From the IMG/VR virus record IMGVR_UViG_3300047445_000186, positions 255,829 to 319,828 of that record: DNA of 64,000 nucleotides, one strand, 5' to 3'. Both the position numbers and the translations under genes were made by a program. This document shows, piece after piece, positions 55,662 through 64,000 of this stretch. The stretch is from a virus. The stretch's first letter is position 1, and each line of letters begins with the position of its first letter. The notes beneath the pieces are model-generated. The model did no database searches, was not told the DNA's origin, and saw only the letters and a program-made list of their open reading frames with translations.

Positions 55662-55958
55662 TCACTCTTCGATTGAAACGTCAGGTGAGCCCTGGATCGC
55701 GACACCATCGTGCCAGCGCTTTCCACAGATGTGGAGCATGATCCGCGTCTTGTTCTTCAGAGCGACAGGCTGCTTGTTCACAAAGACCGTGTTCGAAAAG
55801 TTCGAAATGAACACGGACGGTGGGAAGCAGTAATGTCCAGTCGTCATTCGCTGACCCATGTGCGTGATCGGCATTCCGTTCGCGAACACGTTATCAGATC
55901 CCTGAGCACTGAAGTCACCACAGGAAACGCCATCACCGATCCGGACTACGTTCCCCAT
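55662..55958 (-). CDS. PAAR-repeat spike tip protein, 98 aa
   Basis: The PAAR pattern appears three times: GDGVSCGDF..GSDNVFANGM, H....SNFSNTVFVNKQPVA and CGKRWHDGVAIQGSPDVSIE. PAAR proteins form a sharp zinc-bound cone at the tip of phage spikes; in T4 this is gp5.4. Candidate metal ligands are His in GHYCFP and Cys/His in LHICGKRWHD. It overlaps the stop-start of the murein hydrolase by one nt, consistent with assembly in the baseplate hub. Confidence 0.85.
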   Translation of the reverse strand: MGNVVRIGDGVSCGDFSAQGSDNVFANGMPITHMGQRMTTGHYCFPPSVFISNFSNTVFVNKQPVALKNKTRIMLHICGKRWHDGVAIQGSPDVSIEE

Positions 55959-57565
55959 TATGTCAGGCTCTGCACGTACGACATCGACTTCGAAGCACGA
56001 TCAAGCCAACCGTTCTGATACTTCGGATTTCCGATGTTCTTGATGAACTGTACTCGAGCAGCGTTCAGCTTCCGGCAATCTTCAAGTGCCTTATCGGCCG
56101 AGTCACTTGTCGCGCTTGTGATCCCGGCATTCGCGTAGATCGTCCGAGCATTACCACAGCCATGGTGATAATTGATGTCGAACAACATCACCCCAACCTT
56201 CTTTGCCTTGTTCGCACAGGACGAAGAGCTGATCTTCCAGTAGTTGTTGAACCCCATCTGCTTCGCAGCAGCGTAGTCCATTGTCGTGACCTTCACGCTA
56301 GGATTCGGCTTCTGAGCAATCCCGAACTTCGTTTCTCCACCTGGGAAATTCTGCGTGTTCACGTACCCGACCTTGTAGCGTTGCTGCTTCGTCTCAATCA
56401 GACCAGCATCGAGCTCAGAGTCGCCTGGAGAGAATTGCGGAGACGTCATCCAGTGTGGACCGACCTCGCTTTGCATCGTGAACTTCCAAGCCTTTTCGAA
56501 TGGATCGTCTGACTCTGGCGTAGGGTCTGTCGTCTCTGGAGGATCTGCAGCCGGGTATGTTGGGCCGTACGGCTCGCAGCTGTTCTGCTTTGCTTCGGCT
56601 TCCTTCTCGGACATCGAAGCATTCGAATTCTTGGTGCTCAGTGACGATTGATCTGCGTCACCATTCGGCAGAGTCTTATCTGCAACAGTGAGCGAACCAT
56701 TGATCAGCGGTTCTGGATCGACGAACTTGCCGTCAGGGAGCTTCACTTCAAAGTGCAAGTGATTGCCAGTGCTGGAACCAGTCGTACCTTCAAGCGCGAT
56801 CTTTTGGCCAGCCATAACCTTCTGGCCTTGAGTGACGTAGATCTTGTTCAAGTGATTGTACGTGGTCGTACAAAGGTGCTTACCAGACGAAGTGGTGTGC
56901 TTCACCCAGACACGAATGCCGTACCCAGTGCTTGGATTACCGCCGCACATTTGAACTTCACCGTCAGCTGCAGCAACGACGTCCTTCACTGAACGATCAG
57001 AGTACTTCATGTCGATCCCAGTGTGCATCTTCTGCACCTTCTGGATTGGGTGCATCCGCAGTCCGAACTTAGAGTTCACGATTGCGCCAGGCAGTGGAGA
57101 GATCAAACGAATCTCGTCACTCTCACCGCCCTTTGTAGGAGCGATCACGAATGCACGATTGTCAATTGTGCCGTCTGGATCAGAGGCTTCAACTTGGACG
57201 TTGTACGTCTTACCGATTGCTTCATCACTGAACGTGCCAGAGAGCAGACCTTCAGTCGTCATTGTCAGACCTGGAGGAGTCTCAGAGATCGTCCATGACG
57301 TTGCTGTCCGATCAGAGCCAGCAGTAAGCTTGAACTGAGTGTTCGTGCTCACTGCACTGGAAGAACGAGTAAGAGGAACAGAGTTGTTCTCGATCTTGTT
57401 CTTCACGTTATCAGTTGCGTCATCATGCTTGCCAGAGGTGTTCCCACCACGCGCCATGTAGCACTCGATACTTTCGCCTGGACGAATATCGGATTCAGCA
57501 CCGTTCGCTTCATTGAAAGCTCCGCCGACTGATACCGCAGCCGGAGCGCCTGGGCAGCATGACAT
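55958..57565 (-). CDS. Baseplate murein hydrolase: Ig-like, M23 and GH108 domains, 535 aa
   Basis: Residues 63-142 resemble a putative Ig domain. An M23 endopeptidase domain has His181-x3-Asp185 (KMHTGID) and His269-Leu-His271 (HLHFEV). Residues 354-535 resemble GH108 lysozymes: FEKAWKFTMQSEVGPHW with catalytic Glu367, GGETKFGIAQ, and LFDINYHHGCGNA. It would cut both peptide crosslinks and glycan during DNA entry. T4 gp5 has only a lysozyme domain. It is coupled to the PAAR tip, and there is no signal peptide, so a virion role fits better than lysis. Confidence 0.9.
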   Translation of the reverse strand: MSCCPGAPAAVSVGGAFNEANGAESDIRPGESIECYMARGGNTSGKHDDATDNVKNKIENNSVPLTRSSSAVSTNTQFKLTAGSDRTATSWTISETPPGLTMTTEGLLSGTFSDEAIGKTYNVQVEASDPDGTIDNRAFVIAPTKGGESDEIRLISPLPGAIVNSKFGLRMHPIQKVQKMHTGIDMKYSDRSVKDVVAAADGEVQMCGGNPSTGYGIRVWVKHTTSSGKHLCTTTYNHLNKIYVTQGQKVMAGQKIALEGTTGSSTGNHLHFEVKLPDGKFVDPEPLINGSLTVADKTLPNGDADQSSLSTKNSNASMSEKEAEAKQNSCEPYGPTYPAADPPETTDPTPESDDPFEKAWKFTMQSEVGPHWMTSPQFSPGDSELDAGLIETKQQRYKVGYVNTQNFPGGETKFGIAQKPNPSVKVTTMDYAAAKQMGFNNYWKISSSSCANKAKKVGVMLFDINYHHGCGNARTIYANAGITSATSDSADKALEDCRKLNAARVQFIKNIGNPKYQNGWLDRASKSMSYVQSLT

Positions 57566-57855
57566 TACTTCTTCTCTTCCTTAGTGACTGGTTGCTCGTA
57601 GAACGAGATCAACTCTTTGATCAGCGACTCGAGGTCCATCTGACGCTTCTCATTCGCGATGATCCACTGAGCGAGCTCAAGCTGATTTGCCGTTTGAACG
57701 TCAATCGGAGCTGGGTAAACGGGGATCTGCTTCTGAGCAGCCGAGGCAGTACGGACGACGTACTTCGTTTCAGTCACGACGTCTCGCTTTGTCTCGAACG
57801 TGCCAAAGCAGCCAGTCAACATCAGCGCTGCGATAATTGCAACAAGGTATTTCAT
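57565..57855 (-). CDS. Outer-membrane lipoprotein, o-spanin candidate, 96 aa
   Basis: The N-terminus MKYLVAIIAALMLTGCFG is a lipoprotein signal peptide with the lipobox LTGC at 13-16. The mature part is charged with helical stretches. It overlaps the i-spanin candidate by 4 nt, the usual Rz/Rz1 arrangement, but as a separate downstream gene. Spanins fuse inner and outer membranes in the last step of lysis of Gram-negative hosts. Confidence 0.85.
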   Translation of the reverse strand: MKYLVAIIAALMLTGCFGTFETKRDVVTETKYVVRTASAAQKQIPVYPAPIDVQTANQLELAQWIIANEKRQMDLESLIKELISFYEQPVTKEEKK

Positions 57856-58259
57856 TTCACGACCTTTGGAGTGCGTTGAGCCTGAATCCGAGCGATAACT
57901 TCCTGCAGAACAGGGCTGAGCTTCACTTGATTCTCTGGGTTCGAGGCTTGGTTCTTGATCACATCACCGAGAGCGGTGATCACCTTTGCATCACGTTGAC
58001 GAGCAGCTTCCAGATTTGCGAGAGACACTTCAATGTCTTTCTTTTCTTTCTTCATCGCGTCAATCGTCTCGGTGCTGGTCTTGTTCGCAGTGATTGCCGT
58101 ATCAAGAGCGCGTTCAGCAGATTCCTTGGCAGCAACTGCCTCGACCCGAGCCGTGTTCGCTCTTTGGAGCTTCACGTACTGTAGTCCGCCCCAAGCACCA
58201 ACGCTTGCGATCGCGATCGCTGCGAAAATCGCAATGATCTTAGTTGAGATACCGAACAT
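57852..58259 (-). CDS. Inner-membrane spanin (i-spanin) candidate, 135 aa
   Basis: A single N-terminal membrane segment (IIAIFAAIAIASVGAWGGLQ) is followed by a long coiled coil (AVAAKESAERALDTAITANK onward) and a basic C-terminus, as in Rz-like proteins. The complex with the lipoprotein would span the periplasm. The location inside a tail-gene block is a little unusual. Confidence 0.85.
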   Translation of the reverse strand: MFGISTKIIAIFAAIAIASVGAWGGLQYVKLQRANTARVEAVAAKESAERALDTAITANKTSTETIDAMKKEKKDIEVSLANLEAARQRDAKVITALGDVIKNQASNPENQVKLSPVLQEVIARIQAQRTPKVVK

Positions 58260-58279
58260 GGGAGTTATCCTCTAGTATG

Positions 58280-59941
58280 TTAAACACCCATGACCACAAC
58301 TTTGCAGGCGATCGAGGCGTTGAAGGTTACAGTCAATTGGTTCGCGCTATCGAACTTGATCGACTGTGGAATGACTACTTCGTCAATGCTGTCGACGACC
58401 GTCACGTTGCAGTACTTCTGTCCGAGATTATGTGTCACGGTGTGGGTCGTTCCTGCTGTGCTGCCGTTGTACAGGAAGTAGATCTTCTTGTTCACGAAGT
58501 TCGTGCCATTGAACACGAACAGATCACCTGCAGTAGGCGCAGTTACCGAGACGTCTGACAGAGAGTCAGCGTTCTTCGCCACTGCAGAAACGCTTCCGGC
58601 AGTGACTGAGAAATCAGATGAGTTGAATGAAGCAATACCCTTCACGACTGTCGTAGCATCGACACCGCTGAAGGTTACGCTAGATCCAGTAGCCTGAACA
58701 GTGAGACCATTCAGTGCTTCAAAATTTAGATTGCCGCCAAGACCAAGTGACCAAGTCTGAGCGCCAGAGTTCGAACGGATATTGACTGCACCGCTTGAAG
58801 CCAGCATCGTATTCGTAATACCACCAGCTTTGACGCGAAGAATATCAGAGGAAATCTCAATCGATGAGCTATCCACGTTCACGTTCAGCACCAAACCGGC
58901 GTAAGACAGACCCAAGCCCGCTTGCGCTGGTTGAACACCGGCGAACTGCACCCAGGTGATTACGTCTGAACCAACCGTTACTACTTCAGCAGTCTGTGTC
59001 CAACCAGTATCAGCGTTCACTGATCCTTCGCGAACGAACACCGAAGCACTTGCGAATTCATCTGCAGAATCTAGATCCTCAGCCCGCGTAAGCGTGCCGC
59101 TGTTCAGAACGTAAACGCCGTTCTGTGATGCTGTAGTCTGGTTCTTTACAAGAACACGATCACCGCTGAGCAGAATAACACCGTCAATTACGGTGACTGA
59201 ACTGAAGCTCGCAAGATTGACGATCGTCGCTGCGCGAACCGATGCCTTCCAGGCAAGACCATTCAGCGCAGCATCGAACTGAGCTTTGTTGATCGCATCA
59301 GTTCCCGCCGTACCTGGCAACAGACCTGTAAGCTTGTGCGAACCAAGTGAAATGTTCGCAGTAACTGAAGAGGTACCATCGGTCTTGATGTAATCAGTAC
59401 CGATCGACCCGAGGCCGAGAGCAGCTCGCGCTGCACTTGCATCAACAGTATTCAGCAGCGTTCGTGCATAGCTCGTGAGCGGTGTCGTTTGAACAGTCGT
59501 TGGGCTTGTGAAGTACGGGAACGTGTCCGCTGAAGGTGTTAGGGCTGCGATCGCAGTGAGCTTCACATTCAGCGGGACGATCGCTGAATTGATCTGCTGC
59601 AGGACATTCGTCAGACTTGTAGGAGCCGTGACGTTCGCCCAACCAGTGAACGTACCCGGTACGAATACGCCAAGTGAACTGACGGCTGCGCCAATGGAGG
59701 TTTCAAGAGCATCCAGTTCAGCCTGATCAGCACCACCGCTTCCACCACCGCCAGTGCCGCCTTGAATCGTTGTCCAGCCAGAGCTAGCACCGACGTAGAT
59801 CAAATCTTCAGTGGTGTTCCAAAGGAGACGGCCAAGATCAGGCGTTCCGAATGTAGGCAGTGACGCCACCTTTTCAATCCGAAGGTTCTTTGCCTCAGAT
59901 GAACTGGAAGTGTCAAAAATCAGACTGCCCTTGATTCTCAT
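58280..59941 (-). CDS. Tail fibre protein, 553 aa
   Basis: It begins MRIKGSLIFDTSSSSEAKNL; a Gly linker (GGTGGGGSGG) occurs near residue 66. YIKTDGTSSVTANISLGSHK and LTGLLPGTAGTDAINKAQFD resemble shafts of fibre proteins that register beta-strands, and GDRVLVKNQTTASQNGVYVL is a frequent fibre motif. The C-terminal beta-sandwich could bind receptor or chaperone. It is preceded by a small gene at 59951. Confidence 0.82.
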   Translation of the reverse strand: MRIKGSLIFDTSSSSEAKNLRIEKVASLPTFGTPDLGRLLWNTTEDLIYVGASSGWTTIQGGTGGGGSGGADQAELDALETSIGAAVSSLGVFVPGTFTGWANVTAPTSLTNVLQQINSAIVPLNVKLTAIAALTPSADTFPYFTSPTTVQTTPLTSYARTLLNTVDASAARAALGLGSIGTDYIKTDGTSSVTANISLGSHKLTGLLPGTAGTDAINKAQFDAALNGLAWKASVRAATIVNLASFSSVTVIDGVILLSGDRVLVKNQTTASQNGVYVLNSGTLTRAEDLDSADEFASASVFVREGSVNADTGWTQTAEVVTVGSDVITWVQFAGVQPAQAGLGLSYAGLVLNVNVDSSSIEISSDILRVKAGGITNTMLASSGAVNIRSNSGAQTWSLGLGGNLNFEALNGLTVQATGSSVTFSGVDATTVVKGIASFNSSDFSVTAGSVSAVAKNADSLSDVSVTAPTAGDLFVFNGTNFVNKKIYFLYNGSTAGTTHTVTHNLGQKYCNVTVVDSIDEVVIPQSIKFDSANQLTVTFNASIACKVVVMGV

Positions 59942-59950
59942 GACAAGCCT

Positions 59951-60178
59951 TTAGAGGATGCGCTTTGTTGCCGTGGTCAGGGCCTTGATCGCGTTATTCA
60001 GAGCGACTGGTTCGACCAACGATTGGCCGAGATTGAATTCGGTTAGAACTGACGCATCCACTTCAACGAAGCAGAAGATGCCCCGCTTACCGTCTTTCTC
60101 GATGCGATCGAGTCGAAACCCCTTGACCTTAAGGGTCGCAGCGAGCACGATGTCGCTGGTATTTGTCGTCTGGTTCAT
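59951..60178 (-). CDS. Small DUF5659-like protein, 75 aa
   Basis: The core LKVKGFRLDRIEKDGKRGIF followed by CFVEVD fits the small phage/bacterial family DUF5659, of unknown function. It has a late promoter 26 nt upstream and probably shares a transcript with the fibre gene, so it may be a fibre assembly helper. Confidence 0.7.
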   Translation of the reverse strand: MNQTTNTSDIVLAATLKVKGFRLDRIEKDGKRGIFCFVEVDASVLTEFNLGQSLVEPVALNNAIKALTTATKRIL

Positions 60179-60204
60179 TTTGCACTACTTAACTTGGGAC
60201 AGTG

Positions 60205-60210
60205 TATTTA
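60205..60210 (-). promoter_or_regulatory. Late promoter core (TAAATA)
   Basis: The minus strand reads CACTAAATACAC, 26 nt upstream of the start at 60178. Confidence 0.68.
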
Positions 60211-60227
60211 GTGCAGGATGGTCGCGT

Positions 60228-60257
60228 TGGGGCACAACCTTTATCGGCAGTGCCCCA
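60228..60257 (-). terminator. Hairpin behind the 212-aa structural gene
   Basis: TGGGGCAC and GTGCCCCA form an 8-bp stem around a 14-nt loop on the minus strand, 8 nt beyond the stop at 60265. There is no T-run, and the next late promoter follows. Confidence 0.5.
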
Positions 60258-60264
60258 CGAAACA

Positions 60265-60903
60265 TTAGGTCACGGTGATCGTGAGCGTGTAAACCACGGT
60301 CAGTTCACGATTGCCAGTGTGCTCGATTGGCGAGAAGATCAGGTGCGAGAGCATCAGTTCATCGGTTTCGTTCAGCAGATCTGGAGCGCCAGTACCGTGC
60401 GTGAACAGGCCGAGTTCGTCAAAGAAGTACAGACCTTCGGTTGGAGTCGTGTCAACGCCGTCCAGACCACCACCTTCGTCTGTTTCACCGTCAGCACCGT
60501 CAGTAGGACGATTCACGGCTTCATTCGCTGCGACAACGCAGGTAACGATCACGCGAGTGCTCGTCGAAGAAGGAATGTTCGTGTACGTCACGCTGTTACC
60601 AACGCCAACGACTGAGTCGCTGTCATCCACAACTTCAACGTACGTTGGGTTGTACAAGTCAGCGGTCACACCAGTGGTGTTCGGCGGACGGAACACGATC
60701 TGCTGCGACGAGTCAACGTACGTGCCTTGGTTGCCGAGCTTGAGCTTGAAGATCTGGAAGTTGTTCCCGTTCGACAGACCACGAGCAATCGCTGTTGCCA
60801 TATTGCCTGGGTGAATCGCGTTCTTCTTCTCCATGAGCACGTTCCCGAGGCTGTCCTTAACCTGGACGGTGCCTACGATGTGAGTGTTCAGAGTTGCTTT
60901 CAT
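60265..60903 (-). CDS. Virion structural protein, 212 aa
   Basis: The sequence is beta-rich with GTVQVKDSLGNVLMEKKNAI near the start, and an acidic Gly-rich loop (DGADGETDEGGGLDGVD) near residue 140. NAIHPGNMATAIARGLSNGN is a stretch common to T4-like phage structural proteins of baseplate or fibre type. It is between two late promoters on the minus strand. Confidence 0.78.
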   Translation of the reverse strand: MKATLNTHIVGTVQVKDSLGNVLMEKKNAIHPGNMATAIARGLSNGNNFQIFKLKLGNQGTYVDSSQQIVFRPPNTTGVTADLYNPTYVEVVDDSDSVVGVGNSVTYTNIPSSTSTRVIVTCVVAANEAVNRPTDGADGETDEGGGLDGVDTTPTEGLYFFDELGLFTHGTGAPDLLNETDELMLSHLIFSPIEHTGNRELTVVYTLTITVT

Positions 60904-60933
60904 TTCTTTTCCTATTGGAAGGGTTGTACCCGG

Positions 60934-60939
60934 TATTTA
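60934..60939 (-). promoter_or_regulatory. Late promoter core (TAAATA)
   Basis: The minus strand reads ATCTAAATACCG, 30 nt upstream of the start at 60903. The motif overlaps the stop region of the large gene that ends at 60937. A TTCC/GGAA stem follows. Confidence 0.7.
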
Positions 60940-63900
60940 GATAACGATCAGTTTGAGTTCCGAGGCTTGCGCCTGACGGAACCTGAATACGCGATTGTTC
61001 ACGCGTTCAACGACTGGAACTTGTTGTGGTGCTGCATCAGTTGGACGCCACAGGTAGATGGTCGGGATCACAGCAGTCGGTTGGCTGAACGAGATTTCGA
61101 TCAGCTGCGAACCTGGAGCATCAATGACCATTGGAGTGACGAAGTCAGCGTACAGCACGCCACCACCTGGCAATGCGCCGAACGGTCCAGTACCAACCGG
61201 GTACATCATCGTGACGGTGTCTGGAGGAGTGTCCAGGCCGTCAGCATCGTACCCGTACATGCTGTACCCGTTAGTGTCTACTGCTCGAGCCGTGAACGCC
61301 TCAACGATTGCCGTAGCAGCCGAGGCTGTTGGCTCATCCTTCACGCTGATACCCAAGCCAATTGCTGGAATACCGAAGCCGAACCCGGTCGGCGTGTAAT
61401 TGATTGCATCATCGTCAGAGAGACGCTGAACGAATTCTTCCAGCGTCGTTCCGGTGATGTCGCCGTCTGTCAGGTAAGGATTAACCAAACTCGACAGATC
61501 GAGCATCGTGGCTTGCTCTTGCGGAGTCAGATCCACTGGATCCTTCAGCGCGAGCATCTTCGCGGTGATGAAGTGATCAGTCAGAGCTTGGCCAGCATCG
61601 TAGTAGCCGTCTACACCGTCTTCACCATCGTACGGCATGTTGTCGTAACCTGGCAAGAATCCGGTGAATGGGCCGTCGCTCATCACGACGTCCATGACGT
61701 TCGAGTAGTTCGCCTTGATGTAGAACTTGTACGAATCAGTGACCGAGACATGCAGCACGTCTTGGTACATCGAGTCTTCATCCAGACCACCGCCACTGAT
61801 CATGAACGCGATACCTTCGGTCATGTTCACGTGGATGTTCTCGTTCATGCCATTGCCGTACGTGACGATCGTGGCTTCTGCGTTCAGCGGCAGGTACTTC
61901 GACGCGAACACCGAGTCCCAGCTGAAGATCACAGGTTCGTTCAGCGACGTGCCGATCGAGCGAACAGTACCGACCAACTCACCTGTAGTAGCGGCTCGGA
62001 CCACGACGTGCGTCGCAGGGTCACTGAACTCGGCCTGTGTAGTACCATCAAGCTTAGTGATCAGCGTTGGAATCCAGCCTCTCAGGACCCCTGTCTCAGG
62101 GCTCGTGTTCACCAATGGAACGCCAGAACCTGTGGTGTGATCGACGACGCGGAGGTCAGTCGTCTGCAGACCGAGCGGAGCGAACGACGCGAGCTGAACG
62201 GGGTCACGGGAATTGATCGAGATTCGGATGTCGTCTGAGCGAGTCCGGGAGAACAGAACGAAGTCTTCGTTCGTTGGAGCACGACCTGCAGAGGTGCGAA
62301 CGATCGCAAGATCATGCCCCATCGCCAGGTTGTAGTCATCGGAAACGAGATCGACAACGAACGTCTTACCAGCCTCAGCGATTGGCAGACCGAACTGAAC
62401 GAACTTGTCAGAGACGGAGAATTCTCCACCACCAACAACCGCACCGTTCCGGTACAGCGTCCACCAATTGTCGTTCAGCGCCTTGATCGTGTACACGCAC
62501 GAAGTCGTGTCATCACGGAGACGCTGGAGCGTGATCAGACCGATGCTCGATGTCCATGGAGAACCTGCGCCGAGGAGCAGACCATCTTCGAACACGGCCA
62601 CTTCTGGCGTGACGAACTTGAAACCAATCTTGCCGTTCCAGTACCACTCGTTGATCGATGCTGGCTTGTTCCAGCCAGAGACCGAACCGTGCACCAAGAA
62701 CATTGGACGCTTTTCGTACGTCTCGAACAGGAACGCATCAGGAGCGAGCAATCCGGACATGCCTTCATGGATCGTCCAGTGGATGTTCAGCTCAGTGTTG
62801 TAGTACGAGCGACCGTCTGTCGCCATGTTCACGGTGATCGGGGTGCTCAGAACAGGAGAACCGTTGTGAACGCCAGTCGTGTGAACACCTTGAATGGAGT
62901 ACGTACGTGGACCAATCATTTGAACTGTCCACTTTGCAGGAACAGTTTCAAAGAAGTTATCAGCGCGTGGAACCAGGCGTGGAACGCGGTGCGAGACGAT
63001 GCCAGCTGGAGTCGTTTGAACTGGTGGCTGATTCAGAACAGTCCAGCCAATCACGTCACCGCCGTCAGTCACGTCAGTCATGACTTCACCAGCTTCACCG
63101 AGGAGCTGAACGTCTGCGTACGATGTCGGGCACGTTGGGTTCCCCGAGTCAACATTGATGTTCAGCCAACTGATAGTCGCTGGCGGATGATCGCCTGTGA
63201 ACGCTGTTTCTTCGAATACTCCGTTGCTCAGGCGAGTCAAACGAACTGTCGTGTTCCCTGCACCCGCAGCCAGCGTGAACATGGCTTCGTACCATTCACC
63301 ATCGACGAGAGTGTCGGTCGAGATGAATTTTGATTCGGTGCCAATGTATGCTACTGGGCGGCGAGCAGAGTCGAATGCTGCTTCACGGCGTGGATTGATC
63401 GCGATCGTGTCGCCATCAGTCAGGAATTCGAACACCGCAGCATCGTCAAGAAGGGCTTCATCGACCTTGAATTTGATCTTGATCGTCTCAGCGAAGAACG
63501 GATCATCGAGCTCCTTTACGAGAACGGCGTGGATTTCATTGTCTTGTGAATCAACGTTCACACCCTGGCCGTATGGAGTGCTCACGAACGTGAACAGATC
63601 TGGTCCAGATTCGCGAGTCCAAGAAGTGAAGTCCTCAGTGTACAGTGCAGTCGCTGTCTCGCTCCAAGTTGAGCGAGCACGGGCTGCAATGAATGGCTTA
63701 CCAGCTTCTACGAGCTTGAACGAGATACCTTCCTCTTCATTCGAGTACGAATCGCCTACATTGATCGTGTCAACGAGCATCCAAGACGTTTCGTCTTCCG
63801 AGTAGAACTCGAGAGCGAATGAGCTCGAGTACCAAAGTTCCAAGTCAGCGTTCACATCGGTCGATGACTCGTCCATGTGGAACTTCGTAGCGGCATCTGG

Positions 63901-64000
63901 ATTCGTTGGATCCAGCGAAGCAATCAAGTTCACCTTGTTCGTTGGCGTGCTGTTCTGGAGCAGGAGTGGACGCGATTCATCAGCGATCGCACGGAGACGC
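60937..64000 (-). CDS. Large virion structural protein, partial (5' end beyond the window)
   Basis: The frame is open from 60937 to the window edge. A GTG at 63933 gives a 998-residue frame, but 22 further sense codons upstream read coherently (LRAIADESRPLLLQNSTPTN), so the gene very probably starts outside. The protein is beta-rich with repeated sandwich-like units and an acidic collagen-like spacer (YDGEDGVDGYYDAGQ). Its end, FRFRQAQASELKLIVI, is hydrophobic. In this location it is likely a long tail fibre or baseplate protein. Confidence 0.82.
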   Translation of the reverse strand, partial: RLRAIADESRPLLLQNSTPTNKVNLIASLDPTNPDAATKFHMDESSTDVNADLELWYSSSFALEFYSEDETSWMLVDTINVGDSYSNEEEGISFKLVEAGKPFIAARARSTWSETATALYTEDFTSWTRESGPDLFTFVSTPYGQGVNVDSQDNEIHAVLVKELDDPFFAETIKIKFKVDEALLDDAAVFEFLTDGDTIAINPRREAAFDSARRPVAYIGTESKFISTDTLVDGEWYEAMFTLAAGAGNTTVRLTRLSNGVFEETAFTGDHPPATISWLNINVDSGNPTCPTSYADVQLLGEAGEVMTDVTDGGDVIGWTVLNQPPVQTTPAGIVSHRVPRLVPRADNFFETVPAKWTVQMIGPRTYSIQGVHTTGVHNGSPVLSTPITVNMATDGRSYYNTELNIHWTIHEGMSGLLAPDAFLFETYEKRPMFLVHGSVSGWNKPASINEWYWNGKIGFKFVTPEVAVFEDGLLLGAGSPWTSSIGLITLQRLRDDTTSCVYTIKALNDNWWTLYRNGAVVGGGEFSVSDKFVQFGLPIAEAGKTFVVDLVSDDYNLAMGHDLAIVRTSAGRAPTNEDFVLFSRTRSDDIRISINSRDPVQLASFAPLGLQTTDLRVVDHTTGSGVPLVNTSPETGVLRGWIPTLITKLDGTTQAEFSDPATHVVVRAATTGELVGTVRSIGTSLNEPVIFSWDSVFASKYLPLNAEATIVTYGNGMNENIHVNMTEGIAFMISGGGLDEDSMYQDVLHVSVTDSYKFYIKANYSNVMDVVMSDGPFTGFLPGYDNMPYDGEDGVDGYYDAGQALTDHFITAKMLALKDPVDLTPQEQATMLDLSSLVNPYLTDGDITGTTLEEFVQRLSDDDAINYTPTGFGFGIPAIGLGISVKDEPTASAATAIVEAFTARAVDTNGYSMYGYDADGLDTPPDTVTMMYPVGTGPFGALPGGGVLYADFVTPMVIDAPGSQLIEISFSQPTAVIPTIYLWRPTDAAPQQVPVVERVNNRVFRFRQAQASELKLIVI

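Noticed and set aside
60727-62238. A long plus-strand open frame (503 codons) opposite the large structural gene
   Set aside because: It is antisense to a well-supported minus-strand late gene, has a biased composition rich in His, Arg and Val, and no ribosome site. It is explained by the codon bias of the real gene.
62314-63333. A 339-codon plus-strand frame at the right end
   Set aside because: It lies opposite the partial structural gene and shows random-like composition.

Overview
This window is part of a large tailed-phage genome, very probably a T4-related myovirus. The evidence is the gene content: a family B DNA polymerase of gp43 type, a candidate gp45-like sliding clamp, a gp41-like helicase, a gp61-like primase, an RNase H/FEN-type nuclease, a DsbA-like DNA-binding protein, PhoH, tail fibres, a PAAR spike tip and lysis genes. 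Genes are tightly packed, often with 1-14 nt overlaps, on both strands. I saw no integrase, transposase, tRNA or CRISPR array. The host is probably a Gram-negative proteobacterium, because there is an inner/outer membrane spanin pair; a pilin-like protein suggests a host with type IV pili. The species cannot be named from the sequence.

Layout. 1-2.0 kb: PhoH and a ClpP-like protease (minus). 2.1-4.2 kb: a virion protein. 4.3-8.9 kb: small early-type genes and an AAA+ ATPase. 8.9-12.9 kb: a late cassette encoding an NlpC-like protein, an ADP-ribosyltransferase, a kinase-ADP-ribosyltransferase fusion and a charged 429-residue protein, all with the same short N-terminal leader. 13-18.9 kb: accessory nucleic-acid metabolism (Thg1-like, DUF4031, P-loop kinase, DEDDh exonuclease, cyclic-phosphate receiver protein, Nudix). 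18.9-20.9 kb: structural genes. 21-27.9 kb: replication core (DsbA, polymerase, clamp, RNase H) and a SemiSWEET-like membrane protein. 27.9-31.3 kb: a kinase-like protein, a transglycosylase and small genes. 31.4-39.3 kb: two tandem pairs of modular tail adhesins. 39.4-42.3 kb: primase and helicase. 42.4-50.9 kb: late head-associated proteins, one with a ligase-like core, a PD-(D/E)XK nuclease, a third tail paralogue and a 2OG-oxygenase-like protein. 51-52.7 kb: an early operon with a prepilin-like protein. 52.7-64 kb (minus): tail repeat protein, PAAR tip, two-domain murein hydrolase, spanins and fibre proteins; the last gene runs off the window.

Two promoter classes organise the window. A TAAATA core, like the T4 late promoter TATAAATA, lies 20-40 nt before most structural and head genes on both strands, and about half of the plus-strand copies are followed at once by a short hairpin. 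A separate motif, CGTTACAATT, lies before replication genes and small early genes; in four cases its TACAAT element is 6-7 nt before an ATG, which predicts leaderless mRNAs.

The most unusual content is a candidate set of injected proteins. Several late genes encode proteins beginning M-(K/R)-(L/V)-x-E-(L/F), resembling the start of the T4 capsid-packaged ADP-ribosyltransferase Alt and its (L/I)-x-E prohead-protease site. Their domains are an ADP-ribosyltransferase, a kinase-ADP-ribosyltransferase fusion, a second kinase-like protein, an NlpC/P60-like protein and a nucleotidyltransferase (ligase)-like protein. The second striking item is a 79-residue early protein with a perfect type IV prepilin processing motif. 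All functions are inferred from sequence reading alone; no database search was run.
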